64,000 bases of DNA. Origin: Lunularia cruciata. Lineage: Eukaryota > Streptophyta > Marchantiopsida > Lunulariales > Lunulariaceae. How positions within the stretch are numbered: position 1 is the stretch's first letter; the number at the start of each line of letters is the position of its first letter. The DNA lies in NCBI GenBank assembly GCA_948567375.1, contig OX419756.1, positions 61,544,552 through 61,608,551 on the forward strand, in the 5' to 3' direction. Below are positions 1 through 11,044 of the stretch, piece by piece. Under the pieces are notes generated by a model. It saw only the letters and a program-made list of their open reading frames with translations. It was not told where the DNA came from and did no database searches. The position numbers and the translations under genes are program-made.

Positions 1-560
1 CAAATCTTCTGATTCTTGTTTTCAAACCATATCTTGTTTGCTCTTCTCCCCAATCATAGTTTAATCTTACTAAATGATCTTCTTAAACTCACTCAAATGT
101 TAAAAACTCTTAACTTCTCTATGTTGCAATCCAACTCTTGAACTTTTGTCACTTAGCAACTTCTCCTTTTGACATATGGACCTAACAACTTCTGAGCAAA
201 ATTTAGTTCCTTTTCTTCTACAAAAGCACTTAAATGGTTAATTCCTAAAACTATACATATGTAAGCACTACAAGGATAATAGGAATTGGGTTATCCATCA
301 CCAGTATCATGAGCATAGACCCAAAATGTGCTACCATTGAAGCCCAAAAGTGATCAAGGTGCAAAATCTAAAGCCTAATGAGACAAAAATTTGGGAGTGG
401 CAAAACATCTCTTGTTTAAACTCACTCTTCAATGCTCTAGCTCCCACACTCTATTACAAATCTCACTCTCCAATGTTCTACTACAACTCAAGACTCTTAG
501 GACTCCAAAAACTTCTTGAGTTATCAAATCTCCACCATTTTGAATCCCTATTTTGATCAA
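1..560 (+). repeat. Dispersed repeat F, copy 1
   Basis: AT-rich noncoding sequence that matches 23315-23834 in the same orientation. Shared landmarks are CCCAAAATGTGCTACCAT near 323 and 23612, ATTTGGGAGTGG near 388 and 23670, and a following run on CTCTAGC/CTCTAAC with CTACAACTC. The copies differ at many positions and by small indels. In both cases the next thing to the right is a minus-strand gypsy integrase relic, so F may be the 3' noncoding part of that element. It begins outside the window. Class unknown. Confidence 0.55.
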
Positions 561-938
561 TTGCTAAGTTGTTTGAGGCTATTGGCACCACTCTCTAAAA
601 GATATTTGCTTGTTAATAACTTGTGCTCACCCATATATTTGGATCATCCAAGTCCAAAACTATGGTAGCATCATGAAAGATAGTTGCATATAAAGTTTGA
701 ACTCATCCATGGAGTACAAAGTTAGGAGAGAAGGATGGTGAGGAGGCTTGCTAGCTGAATTGATCAGCCATAGCCAAACAAGGTAATCAGAGATCTCAAT
801 CTCCCAAGTGGCTTCTCTAAAAACCATACTTATGCAATCTTCTCTTCACCATTTGAATAACTCTCTCTGCCAAACTATCACCTTACGGTGATCTTGAGAT
901 GCAACATGGTGATCAATCAAGGCCTTATCACACAAGGC
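561..938. other. Spacer, probably decayed gypsy integrase tail
   Basis: No open frame is kept. It joins repeat F to a recognisable integrase fragment on the minus strand. Its minus-strand reading has pieces that could be the integrase region after the catalytic core, but I could not anchor a motif. Treated as relic retrotransposon sequence. Confidence 0.3.
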
Positions 939-1154
939 TTAAAACTCTCCCAAGACCTTTGTACCTTGATTAGTCAAGACCTTACCTGGTGCACCAAAAT
1001 GATTGAGAACCCAATCTAAGAATGAGTAAGTTGTCCCTTCCCTGGACTTGTTAGGAAGTGCTACCAATTCAATACAATTGGAGAAGTACTCCACCATAAC
1101 CAAAACATACCCATGATGTCTCATAGTCAATGATAAAGGTCTAGCACAGTACAA
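939..1154 (-). pseudogene. Ty3/gypsy integrase core fragment
   Basis: The 71-codon minus-strand reading has the integrase core layout: a region after the first catalytic Asp (VMVEYFSNCIELVALPNKS), then FLDWVLNHFGAPGKVLTNQGT, the block that normally carries the second catalytic Asp as (S/T)DQGT. Here the Asp of VMVD reads Glu and the second Asp reads Asn, so two of three catalytic positions are lost. Only about 70 of the usual 150 core residues are open. It is the 3'-most part of a minus-strand gypsy relic whose RNase H and RT pieces lie at 3600-6262. Non-functional. Confidence 0.7.
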
Positions 1155-1712
1155 AATCTAGCAATAATTTTGGCAACCTACTATCAGCATACTAATAGTA
1201 TAAACTATAAGAAAATTTTGTTCCCTTGAGGATATGGGTTGGAAATGACTGAAGAGAAAATGACACAATATCACAATTATAAATAGAGCTCTTGAAGGTG
1301 ATTTTTTAGTTTACACAAAAGGTCAAGCAGCCTCAAGAGTCTTTCCCTCATAGTTACCTATCCTTTGCATACTTCAACTCTTGTGATAATGTTCTACCCT
1401 TCCCTTGAATGTGTCACCTCTAACCACATTGCAAGTTAGTGGCATGCTAGACCTTTCATTATACGTGGTACTTTATGATACTCTAGGTCCTCTATGATAT
1501 ATTGCCCCAAGTCTTTTGAGCCAAAAGATTCAGCACCCTAGTCAGGCCCCAATCCACTCTTGCATTCTTGCATCTATGCTCTTACATTGAGTTCCTCACC
1601 ACTACTTGGTAAAATAGTCACAAAACATACATGGCATAGAAAATAATACTCTAAGGATCTTAGAGGTTGTCTTGCATCTACATCAATAATAGAAACCAAT
1701 TCATGGACACAT
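1155..1712. other. AT-rich spacer, nothing recognised
   Basis: No conserved reading frame, LTR end or repeat family seen elsewhere in the window was found. CpG is nearly absent, as in the surrounding retrotransposon relics. Confidence 0.4.
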
Positions 1713-1943
1713 GGACATTTTGATCAAGCATATACAAAATTGGATGGAAAAGATGGATTTTTGAACTTGAATTGCTTTGGGGTTAAACTTCTTATTCTTC
1801 CTACTAAAGTAGTAGCTTTCTACCATATACATTATGTTTCCAACTAAAGTAGTAGGAAGCATAAAAGGTTTAGCCCCAAAGTAATTCAAGTTCAGAAATC
1901 CATCTTGGCCATCCAATTTCATGTATCCTTGATCAAAATGTCC
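1713..1943. repeat. 231-bp fold-back (inverted repeat, arms about 95 bp)
   Basis: The sequence starts GGACATTTTGATCAAG and ends CTTGATCAAAATGTCC. Read from the two outer ends inward, the arms agree at about 80 of 93 positions as far as the TTCCTACT motif, leaving a centre of roughly 40 bp that is itself partly palindromic (CTACTAAAGTAGTAG). The transcript of either strand would form one long hairpin. It could be a fold-back/MITE-type element or the inverted joining of two copies of one segment. No flanking target duplication was identified, and no coding role is supported. Confidence 0.75.
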
Positions 1944-3599
1944 CTATATCCATTATTGACATAGATGCAATCTTGTGGGGCAAATCCAAGGGAGTGTGCC
2001 ACCAAAATCCCCTTATTAACTCTACTCCTATTAACACTGACCTAATAAAACTATCTTATCTTCCTTATTAAATGTTATGATTGAGCAGCTTGCATGGCAA
2101 CACTCCTAGCACCTCCCACCTCCTAACCCTAAACACTATGCTTGTTGGTTATGCCAACTCAAAATTGGGAAAATGATCTCGCTGACATGACACTGCAAAA
2201 TGGTCCTATTGTACACAAGCATTACAATACCTTTAGGTCTAAAGGTCTAGACAACCATCCAAGACAATGTGTCACTAGCCGGAATGTATCACCAATACAA
2301 AGGTGTATACAAATGGTTGAGTACAAAGGTGTCTCCACTCCGGTGGGGTTACAAGTCCAATGGTATTACCAACACAAAAGTCTACAAAATGATCAAGTAC
2401 AAAGGTGCTACCATCCCAAAGATATGTAAAAATACAAAGATGATTTCCAAGACAATGTTGTCTTCCAGACTGATGGTGTCCTTTGCACCAAAGGTGCCTA
2501 AGACTTCATGTGGTTATAACTTTTGTTACAAAGCTCCAAATGCTATGGTTTTGTTGGTAGTGAAAATTCCTTAAAGAAACAACCCTTAAAGAGGCAAGTT
2601 GGAGATAAAGATTGCTTCATTTGAACATGTACCCATGGCAATATAAGCCACAATGTGCACCAGGGTGTTTTTGGCCAAAGGAGTTGTGGAAATTCATGGA
2701 AATTAGCACTAAAGTCATCACTGCTAAGAAATCATGATCATAGGATCACAATCATTATTGCAAAGATCAAGCCCAAGGAACATAATCACAAGAATCACAA
2801 TCATGATGATCATTTTCCTTGTGATCTATGCATGTAGGAAGAGCTGTGCTATTTTCCCTTTGTCATTATTTCATCCTCTTGTATAGCTACCTTCTAGATC
2901 AACAATAAATCTTGTGTTGTGGCCTTAACATCTTTCTTGATCTCTCATTACTTTATGAAAATTGTACTAAAAGAATATGTACTAATATTGTGAAAGTAGA
3001 TTGCCACAATAACTCAATCTATGGTAGGTATTGGTGGAATTGTGGCATAAGACCCTTGAATGATGCTCTTACTTGGTCAAAAGCCATAAATTTAGCAATA
3101 GACTACCATACATTAGTCTGCATGCCATGCACCAATCATGACTTTGAAATAAGATATATGTCCGCTTTATTCCAAAATTTCTTAGATCCTCATGAGCATG
3201 ACATACTAGATGTAATATTGAGATAGAAGGTACTACTTGGATACCACTATCCTCCCATACACAAAGAAGATATACACTCCGATCTAATTACTTTGCTTAT
3301 TTTAGAACATGGTCTTTCTCCTTGGCACTAAATGTGCCACCCATATTATTAATGCAAAGATAGTCCATCATCATGAATATATTGTTGAATCATACTAATA
3401 TCTCCATTTTTTTAATCAAAGACCTCAATAACTCCTCTTGTTTGTATTGAGAGAGATACCACCCAAGCCCTAGCCAATATACACAAAAGGTAAATGCATA
3501 TCAACTTGGAACCATCTCCTAATCCTTCTCACCAAGCCCACATGCTCATGTTTGATCATATTGGATGCTTCATGGGTTTCTACTCAACTCATTTACATC
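1944..3599. other. Decayed repeat DNA with recurring AAAGGTGT motif
   Basis: No intact gene. At 2190-2540 the motif ACAAAGGTG(T/C) recurs irregularly every 20-60 bp, in the same style as 4990-5520 and 37460-38050. From 2600 to 3600 the minus strand probably holds the worn integrase N-terminal part of the gypsy relic whose RNase H lies just beyond, but stops and frameshifts are too many to place it. A 104-codon plus-strand frame at 2912-3226 shows no recognisable domain and is not called. Confidence 0.35.
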
Positions 3600-4130
3600 A
3601 TAGTTCACCACTTCAAGTTTATGAACAATTGTGAAATCATAATCCTATTAAATAGGGCCCATTGTGCAATCTTCCTTGATAAATTGTTAGACTCCATCAA
3701 CCACTTCAATGGTTGATCATCAATGATGAGAGTGAAAGGGTTCCCAAATAAGTAATATAAAAAGTTTGTGACTTCTCACATTGTTGCCTGACAATATCCA
3801 TTGTGTGAACTATTCTTGGACTGTGTTGAATTATTGAGAAATTAGCATAGGCTAACACAAACTTTTTTCCTCATTATCCTATTGGGTGAGCATTGGTCCA
3901 AGCTCCAACATACTCCAATCAATTGAACTTGGAATGCGCATCTTTTGATTGGTCTTCTAAGGATAGGAGAGGATGTTAACTTCTCCTTGAGCTCCACAAA
4001 ATCTTTCTTCTACTCATCTCTTCAACACCACTCCTATGTAAGCTTTGTCAAGGCCTTTGCAATTGCATTAAGTCTTCTCACATATTGGCAATAGAAGTTC
4101 ACCAATGTAAGGAATGCTTGCACCTTACTC
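3600..4130 (-). pseudogene. Ty3/gypsy RT connection and RNase H relic
   Basis: Minus-strand readings, with frame changes, give KKFVLAYANFSIIQHSPR, equivalent to the KLSxAExNYxxTExE block of gypsy RNase H. Next comes a segment equivalent to 'FTLIIDDQPLKWLM' and then 'RKIAQWALF', the end of the domain. Before it (higher coordinates) is a 'PTNxSKVQAxLTLVNFYCQY' reading, which is the RT-connection motif PTxxxEVRxFLGLxNYYRRF. Many stops are present. It continues the RT relic at 5650-6262 but is separated from it by about 1.4 kb of foreign-looking sequence. Confidence 0.6.
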
Positions 4131-4249
4131 ACATTTGTAGGTCAAAAAATATATTTTCATGGAGTTTTATTTCCAACTACCAAAAGACCAAAATCCTTGC
4201 TAGATAGACATCAAGTAAGTTTGGCTACAATTGCTAATTTGATCTAATT

Positions 4250-5640
4250 ACTTCTCAATCCTTTATTCATTCCAATGAAAATGTTTGGAATGTATTGGAA
4301 CACCCTTAGTTCAAGAACTTTATTAAACTCAAGTTATTTATAAAGTACAAATTTCTTCACAATTGTATGAAGTATAATATCTCACCACTCACTTTTTATT
4401 GATCTTGGAAACCTCCTTCTTGATTATCAAGAACTTTTAAAAAGTCTTCTTCATGTCAATCCTAATCAAAAGAACTCCTAAAATCCTTCAATTTCTGTTT
4501 CAGTCTATGTCAATTGAAGTAGAACTCTTGAAACCCTCATTTCTTCCTCTATCTATCAAGAACCCTTCTTATCAAAACCCACTTGCAATTCCTTACTCTA
4601 TTAATTAAACCATTTGTGCAAAAACCTACTCTCTCCAATCATCCCATCCAATCAATGTTAAAACTTCTTCATCCTCAAACCTTCTTTCCTTAAAACTTGG
4701 AATCCTTTTCTTAATCAATCTTGATTTTATTAATTAAGAAATCTTGAACTCTCCAATCCTACTCCTTTAATCTCCATCAATTGATAAGTTAAGCACTCTT
4801 GAATTCTCAATCCTTGCCAATCCCTCAATTTTTCCTCCCATGCTCTCATGTAATAATCATCCTCAACCGCTCCAAATCCCAAGTGAAGAATTGTTCAAAA
4901 TTACCACAAGTGGATATGTAACCACCTGAGGTCAGCCCCACCTTGTCAAGAATCCAGTTATTGTTATGTGACAAGCATGAACCCAAAAGTGATTCCTACA
5001 CATAAGTTTGATCTAAGCCCAAGGTGGCATGGTCTTGTCCCCAAAGTTTCTAACCCAAAGGTGCCTTCAAATGGTTGTAATAGCTCTAGATGCCATGTCT
5101 TTGGTGCTGATGGAGCCCTTGAGAAACACTTTCAAAAAAATAAAGCATTCTCAATTTGGATCTATAAACATGGATACATCAACCCCAAAATCTGTATTGT
5201 GGTGTTTCCTACCCAAAGGTGTTGTGGTGTCATCTAAACAATTTCCAACCTAAATGTGTATTTAGATGGTTATAACTTCCACTATAGAGCTCTTAAATAG
5301 ATCCAAGATTCTTGTGTTTATGGAAAGCCTTGAGAAGACACTTCCAATGAGATAAAGTACACCTCATTGACTCATTTACACTTCCACCACAAAGATCTAC
5401 ACCACCATGAAGGTTTTCATCATCACAAAGTTTAACACCACCACAAAGGTCTATGCCAAAAAACTCCTTCAAGAAGAACTCTTCTAGGCCAAAGGTGACT
5501 TTCACCTCAAAGGTATCACCACAATATGCACTATAGAAATTTAGAAAAAATAAAATAAAAACCTGATCAAATTGGTTTTACAATGATTAGTGGGACCATT
5601 TCATGACAATATGCAATAATTTTCAACTTGGCCCATTGAA
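4250..5640. mobile_element. Old insertion splitting gypsy pol, AAAGGTGT-rich
   Basis: Sequence lying between the RT palm relic and the RT connection/RNase H relic, where an intact pol has almost none. It is AT-rich, holds no gene, and at 4990-5520 carries short irregular repeats built on CCAAAGGTG and CACCACAAAGGTCTA. It also contains the widespread 'GGAAAGCC(C)TTGAGAAGA' phrase at about 5319. The same interruption is present in the copy at 36583-38774. No LTR or terminal repeat was located, so the element type is unknown. Confidence 0.45.
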
Positions 5641-5649
5641 CACCAAGTC

Positions 5650-6262
5650 AGCTATGATATATAGTGTGACTTAAAACCTCAACCTACTCTTGGAAAAATC
5701 TTCACTTTATATGAAGTGATTTGAGTCCATCAGAGCTCCACCTCTGAAATACCTCAAACAAATGTCTCTCATGCTCTTACATGGTAGCAATATAGAGCAT
5801 ATATTATCAATATAGACCATATATCATCAACATGAAATTGAGCAAAATTCAATCTTGCTACAATTTTGTCCTACCTCTTTGGAACTCAACAAAAGCATTC
5901 TTCAACCCAAATTGCCATTGATAAAATACATCCTTCTTGAGAAGATTGATAGCCCAAAATATTGTCTTGGAATTTCTTTCCTTCTTGATTGGAAATTGAT
6001 GATATCCTACTTCAAGATCCACGGTACTAAAGATTTTTCATGCCCATTTGCATCAAAGTTATTTTTTGGTGTAAGCATAATAAATCAATCAATCCTAATC
6101 TATTGGTTGATATGATGATAATCTAGACACATTTTCCTATCTATGTAGTTGCCATGCATATCCTTCTTGCTGGCATTATGGCTGAATTATACTCTCCATG
6201 TGAGATCTCCACCAAACTAACCTTAAAAAAAGTCTTGACTGCTACTTTGAATCAATGCTTGC
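5650..6262 (-). pseudogene. Ty3/gypsy reverse transcriptase palm relic
   Basis: The minus strand, entering from 6262, reads a worn 'EYxSAIMPA(K)KDMHGNYIDRRMC' block, the fingers motif of one plant gypsy lineage (MPAKKDxHGNWxxRRMCxDYR). Further on is 'MLLLSSKEVGQNCSKIEF', matching the better copy at 38217-38453, where the catalytic YIDDILVY motif is readable. Here that catalytic loop is broken by stops. At least six in-frame stops make it non-functional. Confidence 0.65.
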
Positions 6263-6266
6263 TCCA

Positions 6267-6693
6267 TGTTATAATATATAGTTAGCAAATGAGTTAGCAA
6301 AGACTAATTTGTTAGGAAAATAAGCCAAATATAATTAGGAATTCTAAGAATGTTATAGAAGCACTTTGAAAGGTCCTTAGTGGGAATCTTCTATGTACCT
6401 TCCAAGGATCAGGTAACTTTCACATCAAGTTAATTGCTAGCTTAGCTTGTATGCCAAGTAGGTGGTTTTGAGTAGGAGGTTTCCTTGGTACCTTTTGGGG
6501 TACCTTAGCTTGCATTCCAAGAAGGCAACTTTAAGAGAGAAGCTTCCTTGGAAGCTTCTCAAGAGCCTTGTGTTGCTTCACTATAAATACCAAAGTCCAA
6601 GCTCATGTAGGCATTTGGAGTTCCATGCAATTGAGAATTTCAATGTGACTTCTTGACCTTCCATTCTGCTATTTCTCTCCGTGGTCTTTTATA
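6267..6693 (+). repeat. LTR-1 (left arm, 427 bp)
   Basis: Starts TGTTATAATATATAG and ends TGGTCTTTTATA; the family consensus ends are TGTAACAATATGGAGTTTAG and CTTGGTCTTTTACA. It contains the family's clustered AAGCTTCC/GGAAGCTT short repeats and a likely TATA box, CTATAAATACC, near 6582. Other copies are at 12085-12507 (-), 14510-15006 (-), 26839-27263 (-), 40076-40346 (+), about 46855-46980 (-) and 61616-61850 (+). At 46980 the family directly follows a chromodomain-bearing gypsy pol and its polypurine tract, which assigns LTR-1 to a chromovirus. Confidence 0.8.
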
Positions 6694-6694
6694 T

Positions 6695-6706
6695 TGGTAT
6701 TTGAGC
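6695..6706 (+). promoter_or_regulatory. Primer-binding site, tRNA-iMet type
   Basis: TGGTATTTGAGC, one base after LTR-1. It matches the plant initiator-Met primer site TGGTATCAGAGC at 10 of 12 positions. The corresponding site of the copy at 26826-26837 has a single mismatch. Confidence 0.65.
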
Positions 6707-7737
6707 AAGAATAGGATGGATGGAATCTATGGACCACCGAATCAGTCTCTCCATTGAGATTTTTGTATCAATGTGCTACCAGAGCATTATTTCTAGCAAT
6801 TCATCACTTCTCATTTTAGCCAAGATTTTTTGAATATAATCACCTTGTCCAATGAACCATTGATCCTTCTAATTATAGCTTATAAAGAGCACTAGATGTG
6901 TTGCATCTATTTGGTGAACCTAGATAGTTGATAGAATAATAATCATGACAATAATGCCCAAAGTTATCAATGCTCTACATCAACAAATTGAGCATCTTAG
7001 TTGATTGTTTGAAAGGAGAGATTATGATGGGCAAGAAACAAGAGCACCTATAGAAATTAGGATTTTGAGAAGGAGAAGATTGTGTCCAATTCGCATAACC
7101 AAAGGTCTTTGAAGGCAAGAATCTACCATGTGCAATAGAGAACTTTTTTTTGATTGTGAATCTTACTTTGAAGTCACAAATCTCCTAGATAATCAAAGAA
7201 AATTTGCTTAGCTTCAAGTCAACTAGATGGAAGCAGAACAACTATGGTAGCAATTCTAGGTGGAGTGAACTCAATGGCAGTTTGTTGGTCAAAGTTCAAT
7301 GTGGGAAGACTTCAATAGTGTGGTCATTGGGCAATTCTAAGCTATGAGGGATGCATGTGCTGCACAACATTGATTGGCAGAATTGATAAATCAATTCAAT
7401 GAGAATTTACATTTCTCAGTTCCAAACATACAAGAAGGTGAAGATTTGGATTGGTTTGTGAGAGGTTAAAAATTATGCACCAAGTTGGAAATTATCATAC
7501 CCAGACCCAAACCCAAACCCAAACATCTCAAAGAACTCATGCAGATGGCTAAGCACAATGCTTCCTTTGTTATTATGAATTTTTCTTGACCTATGCCTCC
7601 ACAAAACTTGTAAACACCAAGCATAGTGGATGAGCCAACACCAATGGAGATTGATGCCATCTAATAGAGACCACTTGGCATGGCAAACCAAGAATGGTTG
7701 CAATAAAATGGTGGTTGCTTTTATTGTTGTCAAATTG
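6707..7737 (+). pseudogene. Gypsy gag relic (left arm)
   Basis: Plus-strand readings across several frames correspond to the gag at 25733-26838 (-). Shared pieces are a block beginning 'EHL', a region ending near the PTPMEIDA/RPLG segment, and the start of the zinc knuckle 'NGGCFYCCQI', which is cut at 7737 by the copia LTR. Stops and frameshifts are frequent. The inverted counterpart is 11045-12084. The gag would have coated the element RNA; this copy cannot be translated. Confidence 0.6.
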
Positions 7738-7786
7738 TGTTAAGTGTGGAGTTTGATTAATTGTGGAAATGCTCTACAAAAAAATT
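7738..7786 (+). repeat. Copia LTR terminus, left fragment
   Basis: Begins TGTTAAGTGTGGAGTTTGAT inside the gag zinc-knuckle codons and keeps homology for about 49 bp with the reverse complement of 10995-11044 and of about 16290-16335. After that it passes into unmatched sequence and then copia pol. The TG start and its sharp junction with gag define a copia LTR inserted into the gypsy gag. Confidence 0.55.
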
Positions 7787-7829
7787 TTCCTTCATGAATG
7801 TCAAAGAGTCAATACAAGGAAAATTTGAA

Positions 7830-10480
7830 AATACAAGACAAAGGTTGGAACCCTGTATGTCATAGTAAAATCAGACCATTTGATGACAATTGCTGATGCA
7901 ATTTCTCATTATATCCTATGGCACCAAAAGACTTGGTCCCATGAGTCAGAAGGGAATGAGGTAGTTTGTTGCCAATGGAAAAATCTTGGAGTTGAAATTT
8001 GTTCAGCTTGGCTTTTGTGAACCATATATTTTGGGAAAGTAAATGTGATTTACTGTCACAAAGACTACTAGAGTACCAAAATCAAGAAAGCTAGAGTTAA
8101 TACATATAGATGTGCATAGCCCAACTTCAATGGAGGCACTTGGAAGATCTCACTACTACATTGTCTTTACGATTGATGCTACCAAGAAGGTATGGATTTA
8201 ATTTCTGAAAAGTAAACCAGATGTGTTTAGTGTTTTCAAGCAATGGAAATTTGAGGTTGCAAACCAATCGGGTTTGAAAACCAAGTGCTCAAAATCTGAT
8301 AATGGTGGAGAGTATAGTAGGGATGAGTTTAGAGAGTATTATGTAGGGATGGGAGAAAATGATCAACTGCCCTTGAGACACCACAAAAAGTTGGTGCAAT
8401 TGAATGCTTGAAGAGAGCACTCAATGAGAGAGCTACATGCATGAGACTACAAATAGGGTTGCCAAAAAATTTTTGGGCAAATACAGTCAACACAACTGCA
8501 TACCTCATAAATCAAGGACCCTTGGTTCCTTTGGGATTCAAGGTCCTTGAGGAGGAATGGTCAAGAAAGAAGGTGAATCTCTTGCACTTGAGAACCTTTG
8601 GTTATGTTCCATATGCAAAGATTCAAGATAGTGATAGGGACAAGCCTGATTAAAATTCAAAGAAGGGTTTCTTATGGATCAAAAAACATAAGTTATTGTC
8701 TTTGGAATGAAGATGATAGAAAAGTGCTCAAAAGTAGAGATGTCATTTCCATGACAATGTTATGTACAATATAAGCTTGGACCATGTTATGAGGTTACAA
8801 AAGAACAAGAAGAACATCAAGAAGAAATAGTGTTGGAAGACATTTTATAGAATGATGTTGTAGGAAATAGGAGTTTAGTAGAAACTAGAGATATCATACC
8901 AGATCCAATCACACCTATAACTAATTTGAGGAGATCTACTAGATTGTAGAACCAATACAGAGGTATCCCTTATCCATGTATTACTTACTCCAAAATAAAT
9001 TTTGGTGAACCTAAATGCTACTAAGGGCAATGCAAAAGGAGGACTCACTGTAGTGGGAGCTTGCAATGAAGGAAGATATGTCATCCTTAGAGAAGAATGA
9101 GACTTGGTCATTGACCAAGCTACTAGAGAAAGCATTGCATTACAAATGGGTGTATAGACTCAAAGAAGAACATGATGGAAGCAAGCGGTACAAGGCCTGA
9201 TTTATAGTAAAAGGTTTTCAACAAGAACAATCTATACTTTTGGCAAACCAAAGGTATAAACTGTAATGAGATTTTCTTTCCCATAGATGACCACTATCAA
9301 ATTAGCCTTAGGTCTTTGACTACAAAGGACTTGCATCTAGAGTAGCAAGATGTAAAAATAGTATTTCCACATGGGAATCTTGAGGAGGATATCTATATGG
9401 AACAACTTGAGGTTCAAATCACTACAAAAGGGTACATTGATTGCAATTTGAAAAAGAGTCTCTATGGTCTAAAACAGGCTCCTCTATAGTAGTACTTGAA
9501 ATTTGATGGCTAAATGACCAACAATGGTTACACCATTTGTAAAATGGATCATTGCTGCTACATTAACTTATTTTTTTGATCCATATATCATCTTGTTGCT
9601 TTATGTTGATGTTATATTGGTTTTTGGATCCAAGATGAGGGAAATTAACTAGCTAAATGCCAATTGTATGATGTATTTGAGATGAAAGACCTAGAACCTT
9701 CACAATATATACTTGGAATGAGGATTAGAAAATACAAATTATCAGGTATTATTGAAGTTGATGGAAAAATTTGGTTTATAAAATGCTACAATTTGACCAC
9801 TCCCTTGGGGAGTTACTTCAAACTCTCTAAGGAGCAATCACCATGAATTGATATAGATAGAGAGTACATGAGCAAAGCATCTTATGGATTGACAATTGGT
9901 AGGTTGATATATGCAATGGTATCCACTAGGCTAGACATTGCTCATACAGTGGGAGTTGTGAACAAATTCATATCAAACCCAAGAAGCAATAAAATGAGCA
10001 TTAGGATGCAATAAAATAGCCATTATGCTACTTGAAAGGTACCTTTGATAAGATATCTTAGAGAAAACATAGCTATTTTAGAAGGCTTCATTGATACAAA
10101 TGTAGAGGTGACTTTGATTGTAGAAAGAGCACTACATGGTATGTGTTTACCTTGGGTGGTACTACCAAGGTACCATTAGTTGAATGTCTTGATTGCAAAA
10201 GACCTTTTCCCTTTCTACCACAAAAGTTGAGTACATGGCCATCTCATAGGCTAGCAAAGAGATGATCTGGTTGAAAAGACTTATGGTACAGCTAGGCAGG
10301 AAACAAGAGGACAATATTTTCCATAGTGATAGCCATAGTGCTATAGATCTTGCAAAGAATCATATGTTCATGTTAGGACAAAGCATATTCAATCGACGTA
10401 CTTCTTTGCAGCATGTTGATTTAGTTCTCTTCCTTGACTTTGACCAGCACTATGATATTTAAGTATGCTTGTACTTGTCA
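7830..10480 (+). pseudogene. Ty1/copia gag-pol relic
   Basis: Domains in order on the plus strand. Pre-integrase, about 7835-8080. Integrase, about 8085-8690: HIDVHSP with the first Asp, then SDNGGEY with the second, then a copia integrase tail ending near DKPD. RT, about 9000-9960: '[12 protein letters not shown]' near 9450, and a catalytic loop near 9600 that reads YVDV instead of YVDD. RNase H, about 10040-10470: 'TTKVEYMA', 'SKEMIWLKRL', 'HSDSHSAIDLAKN'. Numerous stops and frameshifts, plus the YVDV change, make it dead. The pre-integrase/integrase part matches 17535-18376 and the RNase H part matches 16546-16908 (-). Confidence 0.85.
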
Positions 10481-10774
10481 TCCCTGATCTAGTTTTGGAA
10501 TGTGGAGTGCCATTTGATCTTGCATCTAACCCTAGATTGTTTGGTACCAATTGATACATGTCAACTCACAAAGTTTTGCAAGTGGGATACATTCAGGCAA
10601 CTTCCTATAGGGTACATTCCCACAAGAGCTATTTTCATAGTGGAATCCTATAGTCCCATAGTAGAATCCCACATAGTTGATCCAGCATGCAATCTTGTAG
10701 TTCTCGCAATCTTGTAAGACATATTTTTCAAACTTCAAATGGATGTCAATTGATTTCCGAAGCTGTTTTTTATG
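10481..10774. other. Spacer between copia RNase H and LTR
   Basis: No conserved frame. Contains the close repeats TGGAATCCTATAG and TAGAATCCCACATAG near 10640-10680. It sits where the 3' untranslated part of the copia would lie, but no polypurine tract was convincingly placed. Confidence 0.35.
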
Positions 10775-11044
10775 ATCTTGATGTCTATTGAAAGCCCTTG
10801 AGAAGATGCTTATAAAAAAATAAGGTATGTCTCACTTTCATTTGTATTCATAGAGAAATCAGTCATGATGTGAACTTTCTTTTTGTGCACTTTTATAAAT
10901 AGAATTCCATAATTTGAAGATCTAGCCCATACATACACTTCTACACTCCGGTCAAAGATTTTTCTTGTATTGATTCTTCAACATTCATGTAGGATATTTG
11001 ATTTGTAGAGCATTTACACAATTGATCAAACTCTATACTTAACA
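10775..11044 (-). repeat. Copia LTR (minus orientation, partial)
   Basis: Homologous to about 16050-16335, with shared TAATTTGAAGATCTA(G/T)CCCATAC and CTTCTACACTCC. It ends CTTAACA at 11044, the reverse complement of the TGTTAAG start at 7738. It includes the 'GAAAGCCCTTGAGAAGATGCTT' phrase at about 10789. Its orientation is opposite to the copia pol it adjoins, as expected if this side of the composite is an inverted copy. Beyond 11044 the inverted gypsy gag begins directly. Confidence 0.55.

Larger units (their letters stand above)
4060..6262 (-). repeat. Gypsy pol block R1, copy 1
   Basis: This whole block recurs in the same orientation at 36583-38774, about 32.5 kb away. Anchors include CACCAATGTAAGG near 4112/36605, TCACAATT(G/T)TATGAAG near 4356/36857, the AAAGGTGT-rich stretch 4990-5520 versus 37460-38050, and GAATCAATGCTTGCT at the right end (6250/38759). 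Both copies contain the same interruption between RT palm and RT connection, so they descend from one already interrupted copy. The right ends differ in what follows: LTR-1 here, an LTR-2 end in the other. Confidence 0.75.

Noticed and set aside
2912-3226. 104-codon plus-strand frame
   Set aside because: Opposite to the likely direction of the decayed gypsy element, no domain, no second copy in the window.
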